Source: Methylomonas sp. LL1 (GTDB lineage Bacteria; Pseudomonadota; Gammaproteobacteria; Methylococcales; Methylomonadaceae). From it: a stretch of DNA of 64,000 nucleotides. Location: NCBI RefSeq assembly GCF_015711015.1, contig NZ_CP064653.1, positions 1,178,001-1,242,000 of the forward strand. Reading direction: 5' to 3'. Both the position numbers and the translations under genes were made by a program. Of the stretch, positions 32,828-41,534 are shown piece after piece; the stretch's first letter is position 1; every line of letters begins with the position of its first letter. The notes beneath the pieces are model-generated. The model was not told where the DNA came from. It did not search any database and saw nothing but the letters and a program-made list of their open reading frames with translations.

Positions 32828-32912
32828 GTAGGGTCGAATTTACTTGTGCCCTTGAGGGTATTCGACCTGCCGTTTGCGGCGAAGCCATTAGGTCGAATAA
32901 ATTCGACCCTAC
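32828..32912. repeat. Dispersed inverted repeat element between exporter and adaptor genes
   Basis: Perfect 15-base inverted ends, GTAGGGTCGAATTTA at 32828 and its complement ending at 32912, enclose 55 bases with two further copies of the TTCGACC / GGTCGAA word. A shorter palindrome of the same type (GTAGGGGGCGAAT arms) is at 58403-58430, so it is a dispersed REP-like family. On RNA it would fold into one long hairpin between the two T1SS genes. Confidence 0.75.
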
Positions 32913-32922
32913 AATTAATCTT

Positions 32923-35064
32923 TCATCCCATCTGCAAACGGTGCAAATAGGCATAATGCCCATCCTGCCGATTCAGCAATTCGGCATGGCTGCCTTGTTC
33001 GATGATCCGGCCCTTGTCCATCACGATAATCCGATGGGCATCACGCACCGCGCTCAAACGATGGGCAATAATGATCACCGTGCGGTTTTGGCAGATGGCT
33101 TTCATATTGGTTTGGATGATGCGTTCGGATTCATAGTCCAGCGCGCTGGTGGCTTCGTCGAAGATCAGGATGCGCGGGTTGGCAATCAAGGCCCGAGCGA
33201 TGGCGATACGCTGGCGCTGGCCGCCGGACAAAGTCGAGCCGTGTTCGCCGACCAGGGTGTCGTAGGCTTCCGGCAGTTCCAGGATGAAGTCGTGGGCGCC
33301 GGCCAGCTTGGCGGCGGCGATCACCTGCGGCAGCGGCGCGCCGGGATCGGTCAGGGCGATGTTGTCGCGGATGCTGCGGTTGAACAACACGTTTTCCTGC
33401 AACACCACTCCGATCTGCCGCCGTAACGAGGACACATCGGCCAGCGCCAAGTCCAGGCCATCGATCAAGACCCGGCCGCGTTCCGGCACATACAGGCGTT
33501 GCACCAATTTCGCCAGCGTGCTCTTGCCGGAGCCGGAACGGCCGACGATGCCAATCACTTCGCCGGGCTTGACCTCCAGACTAATGCCACGCAGCACTTC
33601 CGAGCCGTCGGGCTGGTAACGGAACAGCACCTGATCGAAGCTGATGCCGCCCTGAATCGGCGGCAGACTGCTCTTGTTGCCGACGGCTTCGTTGCGGGTA
33701 TTGAGAATATCGCCCAGCCGTTGCATCGAAATACCGGTTTGCTGGAAGTCGGTCCACAACTGCGACAGGCGCATCACCGGTTGGGCCACATGGCCGGCCA
33801 GCATGTTGAAGGCGATCAACTGGCCGACGCTGAGTTCGCCGTCTATCACCAAGCGGGCGCCCAGCCACATGGTGGCGACGGTAACCAACTTGCTTATCAA
33901 GGTAACGCCGCCGTTGGCGAAGATGCCGATGGTGGCAGTGCGGAAACCGGCGGCAATGTAGGCCGCCAGCTGTTGATCCCAGTGCCGGGTCAGTTGCGGC
34001 TCCACCGCCATGGCTTTTACGGTACCGATACCGGCAATCGCTTCGACTAAAAAGGCTTGATTCTCGGCACCGCGGTTGAACTTTTCGTGCAAACGGCCGC
34101 GCAGCATCGGCGTGTACAGCAACGACAACAGCACGTAACAGGGTAAGGACACCAGCACGATCAAGGTCAAATCCCAGCTGTAATAGCTCATCACCGCCAG
34201 AAACACCACCGAGAACAATAAATCCAGCACCACCGTTACCGCGTTGCCGGTCAGGAAGGCGCGGATATTTTCCAGCTCGCGGACACGGGCCACCGAATCA
34301 CCCACCCGCCGCGCTTCGAAGTAAGCCATCGGCAGATTCAACAAATGCCGGAACAAGCGCGCCCCAAGTTCCACATCGATGCGGCTGGTGGTATGGGCGA
34401 ACACATAGCCGCGTAAACCAGTCAGCACCACTTCGAACAGCGTAACCACCAACAGGCCGACCGCAATCACATCCAATGTGGTAAAGCCTCTATGCACCAG
34501 CACCTTGTCCATCACCACCTGAAAGAACAAGGGCGTGACCAAGGCGAACAACTGCAACACGAAACTGACCAGCAACACTTCCAGTAACAGCTTGCGGTAT
34601 TTGACCACCGCCGGGATGAACCAGGTGAAATCGAACTTGCCCAGTTCGGCGGCCAGACTGGCGCGGGAGGCGAACAGGATCAGCTCGCCCGTCCAACGCT
34701 GCCGCAACTCGGCCAAGCTCAAACGCTCCGGTCTGCCGCTGGTGGGGGATTGAATCAGCACCTGATCACCCTCCGCCCTGGCCAGGATGAAATAGCTGCC
34801 GTCGACCGCATGTGCCAGGGCCGGCAACGGCGTGGTCAACAAACGCCCCACCGGAACCTTGACAGCCTTGGCCTTGAGGCCCAACTTTTTGCTGGCCAGC
34901 AGGATCTCTGTCTGGCTAAAAGCTTGACCGCCATGGCTGTATTCGTGGGCCAGTTGATCGGGATCGGCGGCGATACCGTGCAGCCGGGCCATCATCACCA
35001 GACCGATCAGACCAGTGTCGGTGGATGCTTCAGGTGCGGCATGTGTGGGAGAAGAGGAAGTCAT
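32923..35064 (-). CDS. T1SS ABC exporter (HlyB type, C39-like domain without catalytic cysteine)
   Basis: A 713-residue ABC transporter. Residues about 10-140 are a C39-peptidase-like domain in which the position of the catalytic cysteine is not cysteine ([17 protein letters not shown]), so it should recognise but not cleave its substrate, as HlyB does for RTX proteins. The membrane domain follows (residues about 160-440). The nucleotide-binding domain has Walker [14 protein letters not shown] loop VVLQENVLF, signature [15 protein letters not shown], Walker [13 protein letters not shown] and the switch histidine in IIAHRLSAV. Its likely cargo is the RTX proteins encoded just upstream. A decayed copy of the first 40 codons is found behind the giant RTX gene. 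Confidence 0.94.
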   Translation of the reverse strand: MTSSSPTHAAPEASTDTGLIGLVMMARLHGIAADPDQLAHEYSHGGQAFSQTEILLASKKLGLKAKAVKVPVGRLLTTPLPALAHAVDGSYFILARAEGDQVLIQSPTSGRPERLSLAELRQRWTGELILFASRASLAAELGKFDFTWFIPAVVKYRKLLLEVLLVSFVLQLFALVTPLFFQVVMDKVLVHRGFTTLDVIAVGLLVVTLFEVVLTGLRGYVFAHTTSRIDVELGARLFRHLLNLPMAYFEARRVGDSVARVRELENIRAFLTGNAVTVVLDLLFSVVFLAVMSYYSWDLTLIVLVSLPCYVLLSLLYTPMLRGRLHEKFNRGAENQAFLVEAIAGIGTVKAMAVEPQLTRHWDQQLAAYIAAGFRTATIGIFANGGVTLISKLVTVATMWLGARLVIDGELSVGQLIAFNMLAGHVAQPVMRLSQLWTDFQQTGISMQRLGDILNTRNEAVGNKSSLPPIQGGISFDQVLFRYQPDGSEVLRGISLEVKPGEVIGIVGRSGSGKSTLAKLVQRLYVPERGRVLIDGLDLALADVSSLRRQIGVVLQENVLFNRSIRDNIALTDPGAPLPQVIAAAKLAGAHDFILELPEAYDTLVGEHGSTLSGGQRQRIAIARALIANPRILIFDEATSALDYESERIIQTNMKAICQNRTVIIIAHRLSAVRDAHRIIVMDKGRIIEQGSHAELLNRQDGHYAYLHRLQMG

Positions 35065-35116
35065 TGATCCAATAAAAACGAAAAAGAGTTAAGACCGGAA
35101 AGGTTCAAAGCCCAAC

Positions 35117-35152
35117 ATAAAAAACAGCGCCAAGCTGAGACAACCCGGCGCT
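35117..35152 (-). terminator. Intrinsic terminator behind RTX gene remnant
   Basis: On the minus strand AGCGCC pairs with GGCGCT over a 15-base loop and is followed by GTTTTTTATG. A second, outer repeat (GGTTCAAAGC/GCTTTGAACC) can extend it. It lies 20 bp past the stop of the RTX C-terminal remnant and before the exporter gene, so it would originally have ended the RTX transcript. Confidence 0.7.
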
Positions 35153-35172
35153 TTGAACCTTGAACCAATTGA

Positions 35173-35290
35173 TTATTTCCAATTCGCCGCCAACACCGGT
35201 GACAATGCCGCCTGATAATTGTCCGGCAACGTGGTTTGCCCGGCCGCCGGTGGGGCAAAGGCGGCCATGGCGTTAGGACTTGGCTATTGA
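35173..35290 (-). pseudogene. C-terminal secretion-signal remnant of the RTX gene, cut off by RAYT unit 2
   Basis: The minus strand reads NAMAAFAPPAAGQTTLPDNY and on to LAANWK followed by TAA at 35173. This is almost the same as the last residues of the intact 2888-residue RTX protein (NAMAAFAPPAAGETSLPADY ... LAANWH). It lies beyond RAYT unit 2, on the side away from the truncated RTX frame at 35913-38972. The RTX gene therefore once ran through this point, and the insertion separated its type I secretion signal from its body. A small loss of bases just before NAMAA has also shifted the frame (SQV is readable one frame away). Confidence 0.9.
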
Positions 35291-35294
35291 GCAA

Positions 35295-35952
35295 ACGCGA
35301 TAACGTGCGCTGATAGGATGCTGCCGACGTAAGAAGGCGCATCGTTCGCGTTATTCGATACCTTGAATTTCATATTGCTCATTACTTCCCCAATCATTTG
35401 AATAAATGCCGCGTTTCACAAATTGATGAAAACTTGAATACGGCCAATCCATCACCCGTTTTACATAACCATGCTTGACCGGATTCCAATGGATATAATC
35501 GATATGCCGATTTAAATCATCTTGGTCTTCGATTAAATGTGCCCAAAACCGTCGTTGCCAAATGCCGCGTTCGCGCCGTTTTTGACGACTTTTGGAAACC
35601 CGTTCATCGGTTGATATTTTTCTAGAACAACACCCTTTCAATAAATTCCATCGCATTGAATAATCGCTATCACCTGGCGGCAATGTCCAAATGCAATGCA
35701 AATGATCGGGCATGATTACTATCGCGTTTATTTGAAATGGCTTTCGTTGTTTTACATATCGAAAGGCTTCTCGTAATTCATTAATCTTTTCGACTAATAA
35801 ATAATTGTTTTTCCGCTCGGCAAGATTGACGGTGAAAAACCAGGTGGCTTTCGGAATATAAAATCGACGGTATTCGGTCATGGCGTAACTTTGAACTCGA
35901 ACGATGCGCCTCCTAACGTCGGCAGCATCCTATGGGTGCGCACCTTATCGAG
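35295..35952. mobile_element. REP/RAYT unit 2, inserted in an RTX gene
   Basis: Imperfect inverted ends of about 50 bases, 35295-35344 and 35902-35952, share CGATAA.GTGCGC, ATAGGATGCTGCCGACGT and GGCGCATCG with units 1 and 3. The unit encodes one intact RAYT transposase. RTX coding sequence lies on both sides (body at 35953 and up, C-terminal signal at 35290 and down), so the insertion point is known almost to the base. Confidence 0.88.
35351..35881 (-). CDS. REP-associated tyrosine transposase (TnpA_REP)
   Basis: A 176-residue Y1-type HUH transposase of the IS200-related RAYT family. The HUH pair is in IVIMPDHLHCIWTLPPG, and RRERGIWQRRFWAHLIED, IDYIHWNPVKHGYV and DWPYSSF are the other family blocks; a tyrosine near the C-terminal third would be the nucleophile. 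RAYTs act on REP palindromes, which form the ends of this unit. The frame is intact and very similar to the copy at 39749-40279. It overlaps no other gene but splits the RTX gene. Confidence 0.93.
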   Translation of the reverse strand: MTEYRRFYIPKATWFFTVNLAERKNNYLLVEKINELREAFRYVKQRKPFQINAIVIMPDHLHCIWTLPPGDSDYSMRWNLLKGCCSRKISTDERVSKSRQKRRERGIWQRRFWAHLIEDQDDLNRHIDYIHWNPVKHGYVKRVMDWPYSSFHQFVKRGIYSNDWGSNEQYEIQGIE

Positions 35953-38900
35953 TTGACAAACCACTCTTTAACGGTGACCTGGTCGCTGTCGTTGAGTTTA
36001 AAAATCAGATCGTTGCCGCTACGCAGCAGGATCACGTCGGTTGGAGCAATGCCAGCACCTAAGCTGAGTACGTCCTTACCATTTCGGCCTTCCGTGTAGT
36101 AAGGCTCATTGCTGCCGTACTCAAGGATGGTATCCTGACCATCGCCCAAATTGAATCGGTAAATATCGCCGGAATTGTCGCCGTAATATCCGCTGGCCAC
36201 CAAGGTGTCATCGCCGGTGCCACCTTCAAAGATGTAGTGACCAGTGAGGGTATCGTTGCCGGCCCCGCCTTTCAGGGTATTCCAGCCTACCGTGTCGGTC
36301 ACGGTGTCGTTGCCGTCGCCGCCATCCAATGTGTCGTCACCGTTACCGCCGTTGAGTGTGTCGCTACCCAATCCGCCCAGCAATTGGTCGTTACCATCCC
36401 CCCCATTTAACGTATCGTTACCGTCGAAGCCATTGATTAAGTCCCTGCCATTCCAGCCAGTGAGCGTGTCGGCATTGTTAGTGCCCGTGAGTGGGATCGC
36501 CATGCCACGAATAGTGTCTACTGTCCACTTGCTGCCATCGGCAAACTGCACTTCCTCGATATAACGGTCGGTACTGACAAACCACTCTTTAACGGTGACC
36601 TGGTCGCTGTCGTTGAGTTTAAAAATCAGATCGTTGCCGCTACGCAGCAGGATCACGTCGGTTGGAGCAATGCCAGCACCTAAGCTGAGTACGTCCTTAC
36701 CATTTCGGCCTTCCGTGTAGTAAGGCTCATTGCTGCCGTACTCAAGGATGGTATCCTGACCATCGCCCAAATTGAATCGGTAAATATCGCCGGAATTGTC
36801 GCCGTAATATCCGCTGGCCACCAAGGTGTCATCGCCGGTGCCACCTTCAAAGATGTAGTGACCAGTGAGGGTATCGTTGCCGGCCCCGCCTTTCAGGGTA
36901 TTCCAGCCCGAGGTGTCGATCAGGCTGTCATCGCCGTCGCCGCCGTCGAGGATGTCGTTGCCGCCGGCACCATTCAGGGTGTCGTTGCCGGCATTTCCAA
37001 TCAACAAATCATCGCCAGCGCCGGAAGAAAAGCTATCATTTCCGTTAGTTCCCAAAAAGGTATCCTTGCCATTGGTAGCAAGGTTGTAGCCGGCCTGTTG
37101 CAGCAAACTGGTGACATTGACGGTATCCGGCAACACATTCAGCCAAGCGGCAATGGTGGATATGCCGTTCCAGCCATTCTCGTTAAGATTCTTTCCGGCA
37201 TAGTGCTGCAAGTCCAAAAGATTGGTAAATGCCGTAGTTGGATCGATGTCTCTTTCGACCTCTAATTGCGCCAACATGGGTGAAAAATCCAGTTGAATAC
37301 CCGTTTCGCCGACAGTCAGCGTGATCGCGTCCATATAAGGTTTCAACCGCGTCTGCATCACCAGACTTTCATAAACCGACTCTCTTAAACTGTCATAGCT
37401 GCGTTGCAGCAAGTCCTGGCTGGTGGCCCACAGGTTGACGGTGGCCGAAACGGTGCCGTCGGGCACGTTGTTGAAAGTGCGGCCATTAAAATGTTCCAGA
37501 ATGGTCAACTTGCCGGCCAAGGCATTGTAGGCGGCGCTGCCGGCGGCGATACCTTGCATGCTGACGGTCAGGCCGTGGCCGGCATAGGCACCGGTAAAGG
37601 TGGCGGGCATGGCGCTGGTGTCGCTCCAGGCCTTGAGGATTTGGTCCATCAAACCGCGCTGAACCGTGCCACTGGTCGCGGCGGCAAAGTCGGTCAACAG
37701 TTGCGCCAAAGCCGGCGACAGGGTGGCCGCTTCGCGCAAGCTACGGACTTGTCCCGCGCCCTGCATGTCCGGCAAAGTGGCGACGGTGCTGGTATCGAGA
37801 TGGTCGGTAAACTGGCTGTGGAAGGTGTCTTGCACCAGATTGATGTCGCCCAGGTTGCCGGTGACTTCGCCCAGAGTTCCGCTGCTGCCGTCGGTTTTGA
37901 CGTAGCTGCCCAGGTCGGCCAGTTGGTTGCCGTTGGCGAGAATTTGGCTGTGCTCGCTGCTGCCGACATTGATGGCGGCGATGTTTTGGCTGCCCAGCGT
38001 GAACAGTTCGTCGGCCTGGCTGACGCCGTCCTGATTCAGGTCGCGCCATAGGCGCAGGTTGGCGAATTGGGCGTCGGTCGCATCGACTTTGCCGTCGAGG
38101 TTGGCATCCAGGTCGCGCAAGGCGTCGAAGCCGTCGGCGGCCAGTTGGCCGTTGCTTTTGACAAAGGCATCGCCGAACAGCTCGCGACCATTGTCGATTT
38201 TGCCGTTGGCGTTTTTGTCCAACACCAGGAAGGCGTCGTCGGCTCCGACCCAGCCGGTCGCGGTCTTGATGCCGTCGGCGTCGTGGTCGAAATAAATAGG
38301 ATTAGTCGTATTGACGCCGGTGGTTTCCAGGCCGTTGCCGTTTAGGTCGAATACCAGAGGGTCGCGGCGGACGGGTGGGGTGGCAGATTGGGCTTGACCG
38401 TAACGCTCGGCGATGATGGCAGGGATTCTTGCTAACTCACCAGAAACAATTTGACTGTGTTCATAAAGCTTAGAAATTGCGTACTTCAGGCTATTCAATG
38501 CAACATCTAGCGGATTAAGAGTGATAACGGGGTATTGTCCAGTACTTTGTTCATTAAATTTATTAATGCTATCGGACAATATGGCTTTAATATCATTAAT
38601 ATAATTATCAATTTCTGAATCCTTATATCGCTCAATTAGATATTCAACGACGGCGCCAAGCGGATTTTCTGCGGAACTTGCTTGCACATTTTTTGGAATT
38701 AGATCAGGAATCGATTGCATTTCATCCGCTGAGAGCGGCGGTTCGCCAAGCTTAGCAAATTCGATATTTATTTTTTCATGTAATTGTGTGTATGTATGAT
38801 TTTCTACGGGCGCGTCAGATAAAACTTCCAATACAGTTAAAGCCTCTTCCGGAGCATCTACACCAATATTTAGAATAAGTGAAATTAAATCTTTATTGGT

Positions 38901-38972
38901 CGCTATTTCTTGACTTGCATTTGAATTTATTATTTCTTGTTGAATTAGTGTATATCTTTCTTGATTATTCAT
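35913..38972 (-). CDS. RTX calcium-binding protein, truncated at its C-terminus by RAYT unit 2
   Basis: The remaining 1019 residues start with a helical region of about 195 residues that I cannot assign, then DPLVFDLNGNGLETTG, EF-hand-like acidic loops (DKNANGKIDNGRELFGD, DLNQDGVSQADELF) as in FrpC-like RTX proteins, a middle domain (AGSAAYNALAGKLTILEHFN) and RTX nonapeptides of the GGxGxDxLx type (GAGGNDILDGGDGDDSL). Two copies of a 111-residue block are identical at base level. The last residues NSIRCAPIGCCRR are translated from the end of the RAYT element, so the native C-terminus with the secretion signal is missing; it survives at 35173-35290. The protein can probably no longer be exported. 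Its start overlaps the upstream small membrane protein gene by 4 bp. The 5' 580 bases are AT-rich relative to the rest. Confidence 0.9.
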   Translation of the reverse strand: MNNQERYTLIQQEIINSNASQEIATNKDLISLILNIGVDAPEEALTVLEVLSDAPVENHTYTQLHEKINIEFAKLGEPPLSADEMQSIPDLIPKNVQASSAENPLGAVVEYLIERYKDSEIDNYINDIKAILSDSINKFNEQSTGQYPVITLNPLDVALNSLKYAISKLYEHSQIVSGELARIPAIIAERYGQAQSATPPVRRDPLVFDLNGNGLETTGVNTTNPIYFDHDADGIKTATGWVGADDAFLVLDKNANGKIDNGRELFGDAFVKSNGQLAADGFDALRDLDANLDGKVDATDAQFANLRLWRDLNQDGVSQADELFTLGSQNIAAINVGSSEHSQILANGNQLADLGSYVKTDGSSGTLGEVTGNLGDINLVQDTFHSQFTDHLDTSTVATLPDMQGAGQVRSLREAATLSPALAQLLTDFAAATSGTVQRGLMDQILKAWSDTSAMPATFTGAYAGHGLTVSMQGIAAGSAAYNALAGKLTILEHFNGRTFNNVPDGTVSATVNLWATSQDLLQRSYDSLRESVYESLVMQTRLKPYMDAITLTVGETGIQLDFSPMLAQLEVERDIDPTTAFTNLLDLQHYAGKNLNENGWNGISTIAAWLNVLPDTVNVTSLLQQAGYNLATNGKDTFLGTNGNDSFSSGAGDDLLIGNAGNDTLNGAGGNDILDGGDGDDSLIDTSGWNTLKGGAGNDTLTGHYIFEGGTGDDTLVASGYYGDNSGDIYRFNLGDGQDTILEYGSNEPYYTEGRNGKDVLSLGAGIAPTDVILLRSGNDLIFKLNDSDQVTVKEWFVSTDRYIEEVQFADGSKWTVDTIRGMAIPLTGTNNADTLTGWNGRDLINGFDGNDTLNGGDGNDQLLGGLGSDTLNGGNGDDTLDGGDGNDTVTDTVGWNTLKGGAGNDTLTGHYIFEGGTGDDTLVASGYYGDNSGDIYRFNLGDGQDTILEYGSNEPYYTEGRNGKDVLSLGAGIAPTDVILLRSGNDLIFKLNDSDQVTVKEWFVNSIRCAPIGCCRR
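35954..36287 (-). repeat. 334-bp direct repeat, copy 2 (inside RTX gene)
   Basis: Identical base for base, as far as I can compare by eye, to 36575-36908. The copies are 621 bases apart, an exact multiple of three (207 codons). This copy ends where RAYT unit 2 begins. Confidence 0.92.
36575..36908 (-). repeat. 334-bp direct repeat, copy 1 (inside RTX gene)
   Basis: Encodes the block from GWNTLKGGAGNDTLTG to QVTVKEWFV. It continues into STDRYIEEVQFADGSKW, the native continuation that copy 2 has lost to the RAYT insertion. The lack of differences points to recent duplication or gene conversion. Confidence 0.92.
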
Positions 38973-39307
38973 TTAGTCGCCCTTATATATTTCGTTAAAA
39001 AGAATGAGCAAACATAAAGCAAAGCAGCTTTCAATAAAAAATTTAATAATAATGCGTGATTTTTTATATTTAAAATCTCTTTGAATTTTGTGTCATTTTT
39101 TAATTTTCCAGAAACATCATCCAATAACGTATGCACACATTCATTCATGGAGTCTTTGTCAATATATTTAGTTATCTCAGAAAAGTAATACTTTCTTTCA
39201 AATGATTCTATGAATTTGAACAACATGCCTACTGACATATCAAATAATAAAATAATCGCAAATAGCTTTATAACAATCAACGAACTAAACTTTATTTCTT
39301 TACACAT
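38969..39307 (-). CDS. Small two-helix membrane protein upstream of the truncated RTX gene
   Basis: A 112-residue protein with hydrophobic segments near residues 8-30 (SLIVIKLFAIILLFDMSVGM) and 88-106 (LLLNFLLKAALLYVCSFFLT), separated by a charged loop of about 55 residues with two adjacent features, YFSEITKYIDKD and a lone cysteine. I do not recognise it. Its stop overlaps the RTX start (ATGA), so the two are translationally coupled and AT-rich in the same way. That position, just before a toxin-like RTX gene, would suit an immunity protein or a secretion helper; this is inference from context only. Confidence 0.65.
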   Translation of the reverse strand: MCKEIKFSSLIVIKLFAIILLFDMSVGMLFKFIESFERKYYFSEITKYIDKDSMNECVHTLLDDVSGKLKNDTKFKEILNIKNHALLLNFLLKAALLYVCSFFLTKYIRATK

Positions 39308-39418
39308 GGTTTGCTTTTCCTAGGTTGTAATCGTTATCACCAAATATATTTGATATTTCCAAAAGTAATTTCATACGAATGAAGTTGTGTCTTGCAATAA
39401 TGTACTTTGTTGAGTTTT

Positions 39419-39699
39419 TCATGTTGCCATTCTCCAAGTTTCATCATTCGCCGCCGCATCGGCCGGTACGGCGTTAAAGGTGCGGCCATTAAAATGTTCC
39501 AGAATGATCAACTTGCCGGCCAAGGCATTGTAGGCGGCGCTGCCGGCGGCGACGTTTTGGGTGTTGACGGACAGAGCATGGCCGGCGTAAAAACCGACGA
39601 AGATGGTGGTGTCCAGGTTGTAGGTGAACTGGCTGAAAAAAATATTTTGCACTAGATCGATGGAGCCCAGCTTACCGACGATCTCTCCCGGAACTCGAT
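39419..39699 (-). pseudogene. RTX mid-domain fragment, cut by RAYT unit 3
   Basis: The minus strand reads PGEIVGKLGSIDLVQNIFFS, then a shortened middle, then VAAGSAAYNALAGKLIILEH and FNGRTFNAVPA before an early stop. It matches the RTX protein at 35913-38972 (GEVTGNLGDINLVQDTFHS and AGSAAYNALAGKLTILEHFN) but has internal losses of more than 100 residues. The upstream end stops abruptly at the inverted end of RAYT unit 3. No calcium-binding repeats remain. Confidence 0.85.
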
Positions 39700-40349
39700 A
39701 ACGTGCGCTAATAGGATGCTGCCGACGTAAGGAGGCGCATCGTTCGCGTTACTCGACATCTTGAATTTCATATTGTCCATTAACTCCCCAATCATTTGAA
39801 TAAATGCCTTGTTTTACATACTGGTGAAAACTTGAATAAGGCCAGTCTATTACATTTTTAACATGCCCATGTTTTACAGGATTCCAATGAATATAATCAA
39901 TGTGGCGATTATAATCTTCCTGATCTTCGATTAAATGCGCCCATAACCGACGCTGCCAGATTCCACGCTCGCGGCGTTTTTGACGGCTTTTCGAAATTCT
40001 TTCCCCATGGTCAATTGACCTGGAAAATCGGCCTTTCAACATATTCCATCTTACGGAGAAATTTCCGTCGTTGGGTGGCAATGTCCAAATACAATGCAAA
40101 TGATCCGGTAATATAACGATGGCATCAATATGAAAAGGTTTGCGTTGTTTTACATATCGAAAGGCATTTCGCAATTCATCAATCTTGGTAATCAATAAAT
40201 GATTATTCTTGCGTTCGGCAAGATTAACGGTGAAAAACCACATGGCTTTCGGTATATAAAATCGGCGATATTCTGTCATGGTGTAAATAGGACTCGACAG
40301 ATGCGCCTCCTAACGTCGGCACATCCTATTTGGCGCACCTTATCGCGTT
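39694..40349. mobile_element. REP/RAYT unit 3, inserted in RTX-derived sequence
   Basis: Ends of about 50 bases at 39694-39742 and 40300-40349 match those of units 1 and 2 (CGATAACGTGCGC, AATAGGATG, GGCGCATC). Inside is one intact RAYT gene. On its left is an RTX mid-fragment, on its right the start of another gene running into the element, so it sits at a junction of decayed genes. Confidence 0.87.
39749..40279 (-). CDS. REP-associated tyrosine transposase (TnpA_REP)
   Basis: A 176-residue intact RAYT, colinear with the copy at 35351-35881 with scattered substitutions (for example IVILPDHLHCIWTLPPNDG for the HUH region and IDYIHWNPVKHGHVKNVIDW near the end). The shared length, strand and flanks show that both came from one element. 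Both keep all motif residues, so either could act on the ends of unit 1, whose own transposase is dead. Confidence 0.93.
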   Translation of the reverse strand: MTEYRRFYIPKAMWFFTVNLAERKNNHLLITKIDELRNAFRYVKQRKPFHIDAIVILPDHLHCIWTLPPNDGNFSVRWNMLKGRFSRSIDHGERISKSRQKRRERGIWQRRLWAHLIEDQEDYNRHIDYIHWNPVKHGHVKNVIDWPYSSFHQYVKQGIYSNDWGVNGQYEIQDVE

Positions 40350-40463
40350 ACTAATATCTGTTGATGCTTGTTTAACCAGGTTTGTAAGTTGTTCAATTGT
40401 AGGAGTTCCAGCCTGTACAATGTCGCGAAGCTGAAATTTTAATGTAGTGGAAGACAAGCCCAT
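40326..40463 (-). pseudogene. 5' remnant of a gene truncated by RAYT unit 3
   Basis: ATG at 40463 with AAGGA eight bases upstream opens a frame MGLSSTTLKFQLRDIVQAGT and on to QASTDISN, then runs into the RAYT end (AIRCAK, stop at 40326). The good ribosome site, the sudden end at the element and the RTX fragment on the far side suggest that this was the N-terminus of an RTX-type gene different from both others in the window. It follows orf 40475-40879 by 11 bp. Confidence 0.6.
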
Positions 40464-40474
40464 TTTGTTTTTCC

Positions 40475-40879
40475 TTATTCAATGTTTACGCGGACTAAAG
40501 CGGTATAAGGCATACTCATGCCTAGTACATCTAATGCTTCCTTAATTAACTTAAGTATTCTTTCACGAGGAACATCAAAATCATCCGGGATTTCAAGGGA
40601 TAAATTATCAAAAATAATAATAGCTCCATCCACACCTTCTTCGTTCACTCCCTTATATTGCACTTTAAAAATCAATCCTTTGTCTTTTATAAAAAGACCG
40701 TATTTTCCCGGACCTTTCCTCATGTGGGAAGTTAGTGCAAAGCAAAGCATCACCGCATCACGTTCACGATCTATTATCCATTGAAAAAATACATCGTCAT
40801 TTACTCCAACACTTCTAGCCAGAGCATTGGCTTTCTCAGTATCATTTTTCGATAGCCTTTCTTCATATATAAAGCTCAT
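40475..40879 (-). CDS. Hypothetical protein (134 aa), paralogue of the 156-aa protein upstream
   Basis: A soluble protein without signal peptide. The core QWIIDRERDAVMLCFA followed by alternating beta-type strands (KYGLFIKDKGLIFKV) and a C-terminal helix-strand (ILKLIKEALDVLG, then TALVRVNIE) matches, in the same order, the protein at 40993-41463 (RWTIDRECGAYVLLL, YYALVMDEQLVVFNV, VKQLICKGLEEM, ISFEVEFK). The family is not one I can name with confidence; similar small proteins are found beside secreted toxins. Its start overlaps the preceding 33-codon frame (ATGA), and the next frame downstream is a gene remnant. AT-rich. Confidence 0.7.
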   Translation of the reverse strand: MSFIYEERLSKNDTEKANALARSVGVNDDVFFQWIIDRERDAVMLCFALTSHMRKGPGKYGLFIKDKGLIFKVQYKGVNEEGVDGAIIIFDNLSLEIPDDFDVPRERILKLIKEALDVLGMSMPYTALVRVNIE

Positions 40880-40977
40880 GATATTTCCCTTATTGAAAAT
40901 TTAATTAAATCTGCATTGACGCCTGAATATTCCGCCGAACCGATTTTGCTAAAAGCCTCTTCAAATGTGTATGCCAT
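40876..40977 (-). pseudogene. 33-codon frame, probable 5' remnant of another gene
   Basis: MAYTFEEAFSKIGSAEYSGV opens at 40977 with GGGAG seven bases upstream and ends at 40876, overlapping the start of the 134-aa gene by four bases. It follows the 156-aa gene by 15 bp. It may be a real small peptide, but its place (partner gene, then an orphan start) mirrors the remnant at 40326-40463, so I read it as the surviving N-terminus of a lost RTX-type gene. Confidence 0.45.
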
Positions 40978-40992
40978 AATCTGCTCCCTGAT

Positions 40993-41463
40993 TTATTTAA
41001 ATTCGACTTCAAAAGAAATGATATTGCCGCGCGTGGTTGTATTTGGATTGTCTCGTGTACCGCCATCGGCAAAAGGTCGAAAATAAGCCATTTCCTCAAG
41101 CCCTTTGCATATCAGTTGCTTTACCTCTTCTCGACGCAATTCAAGGCTTGGTGGTATCAGCAAGTCATACACATTCCAATGCCCTTGAATACCAACTCTG
41201 TCATCACCTTTCCCTTTTGGGTCAACATTGAACACGACTAGCTGTTCGTCCATTACCAGCGCATAATAATCCAATTGCTCTCGCCCCCCCCCAGTCAGTA
41301 AAAGCACATAGGCTCCGCATTCGCGATCAATCGTCCACCTTGAAAGCAAGTCGGTGCGAAATTCAGGTATGTATCGCGCCTGCTTTCTAAGGTTTTCGTA
41401 GTTAATAACAGCGGTGAATCTTGGTCTGTCCTGCTCAGGAATTTTTTCGTTTACAAAAGCCAT
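40993..41463 (-). CDS. Hypothetical protein (156 aa), paralogue of the 134-aa protein downstream
   Basis: A soluble 156-residue protein beginning MAFVNEKIPEQDRPRF. It shares with its neighbour the WxIDREcxA core (SRWTIDRECGAYVLLL), two central strands, a helix (LELRREEVKQLICKGLEEMA) and a final strand pair. The first 40 residues are longer than in the neighbour. No enzyme motif is visible. The two lie in tandem on the same strand, each followed within 15 bp by the start of a truncated gene. From that arrangement I infer a partner, possibly immunity, role for lost toxins. Confidence 0.72.
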   Translation of the reverse strand: MAFVNEKIPEQDRPRFTAVINYENLRKQARYIPEFRTDLLSRWTIDRECGAYVLLLTGGGREQLDYYALVMDEQLVVFNVDPKGKGDDRVGIQGHWNVYDLLIPPSLELRREEVKQLICKGLEEMAYFRPFADGGTRDNPNTTTRGNIISFEVEFK

Positions 41464-41534
41464 AGCGATTTTCTCCGGTTAAATTTTTTCGAATCTGTTG
41501 TGAGTGTATTTTGCCGAGTGTATTGATGTTGTCA

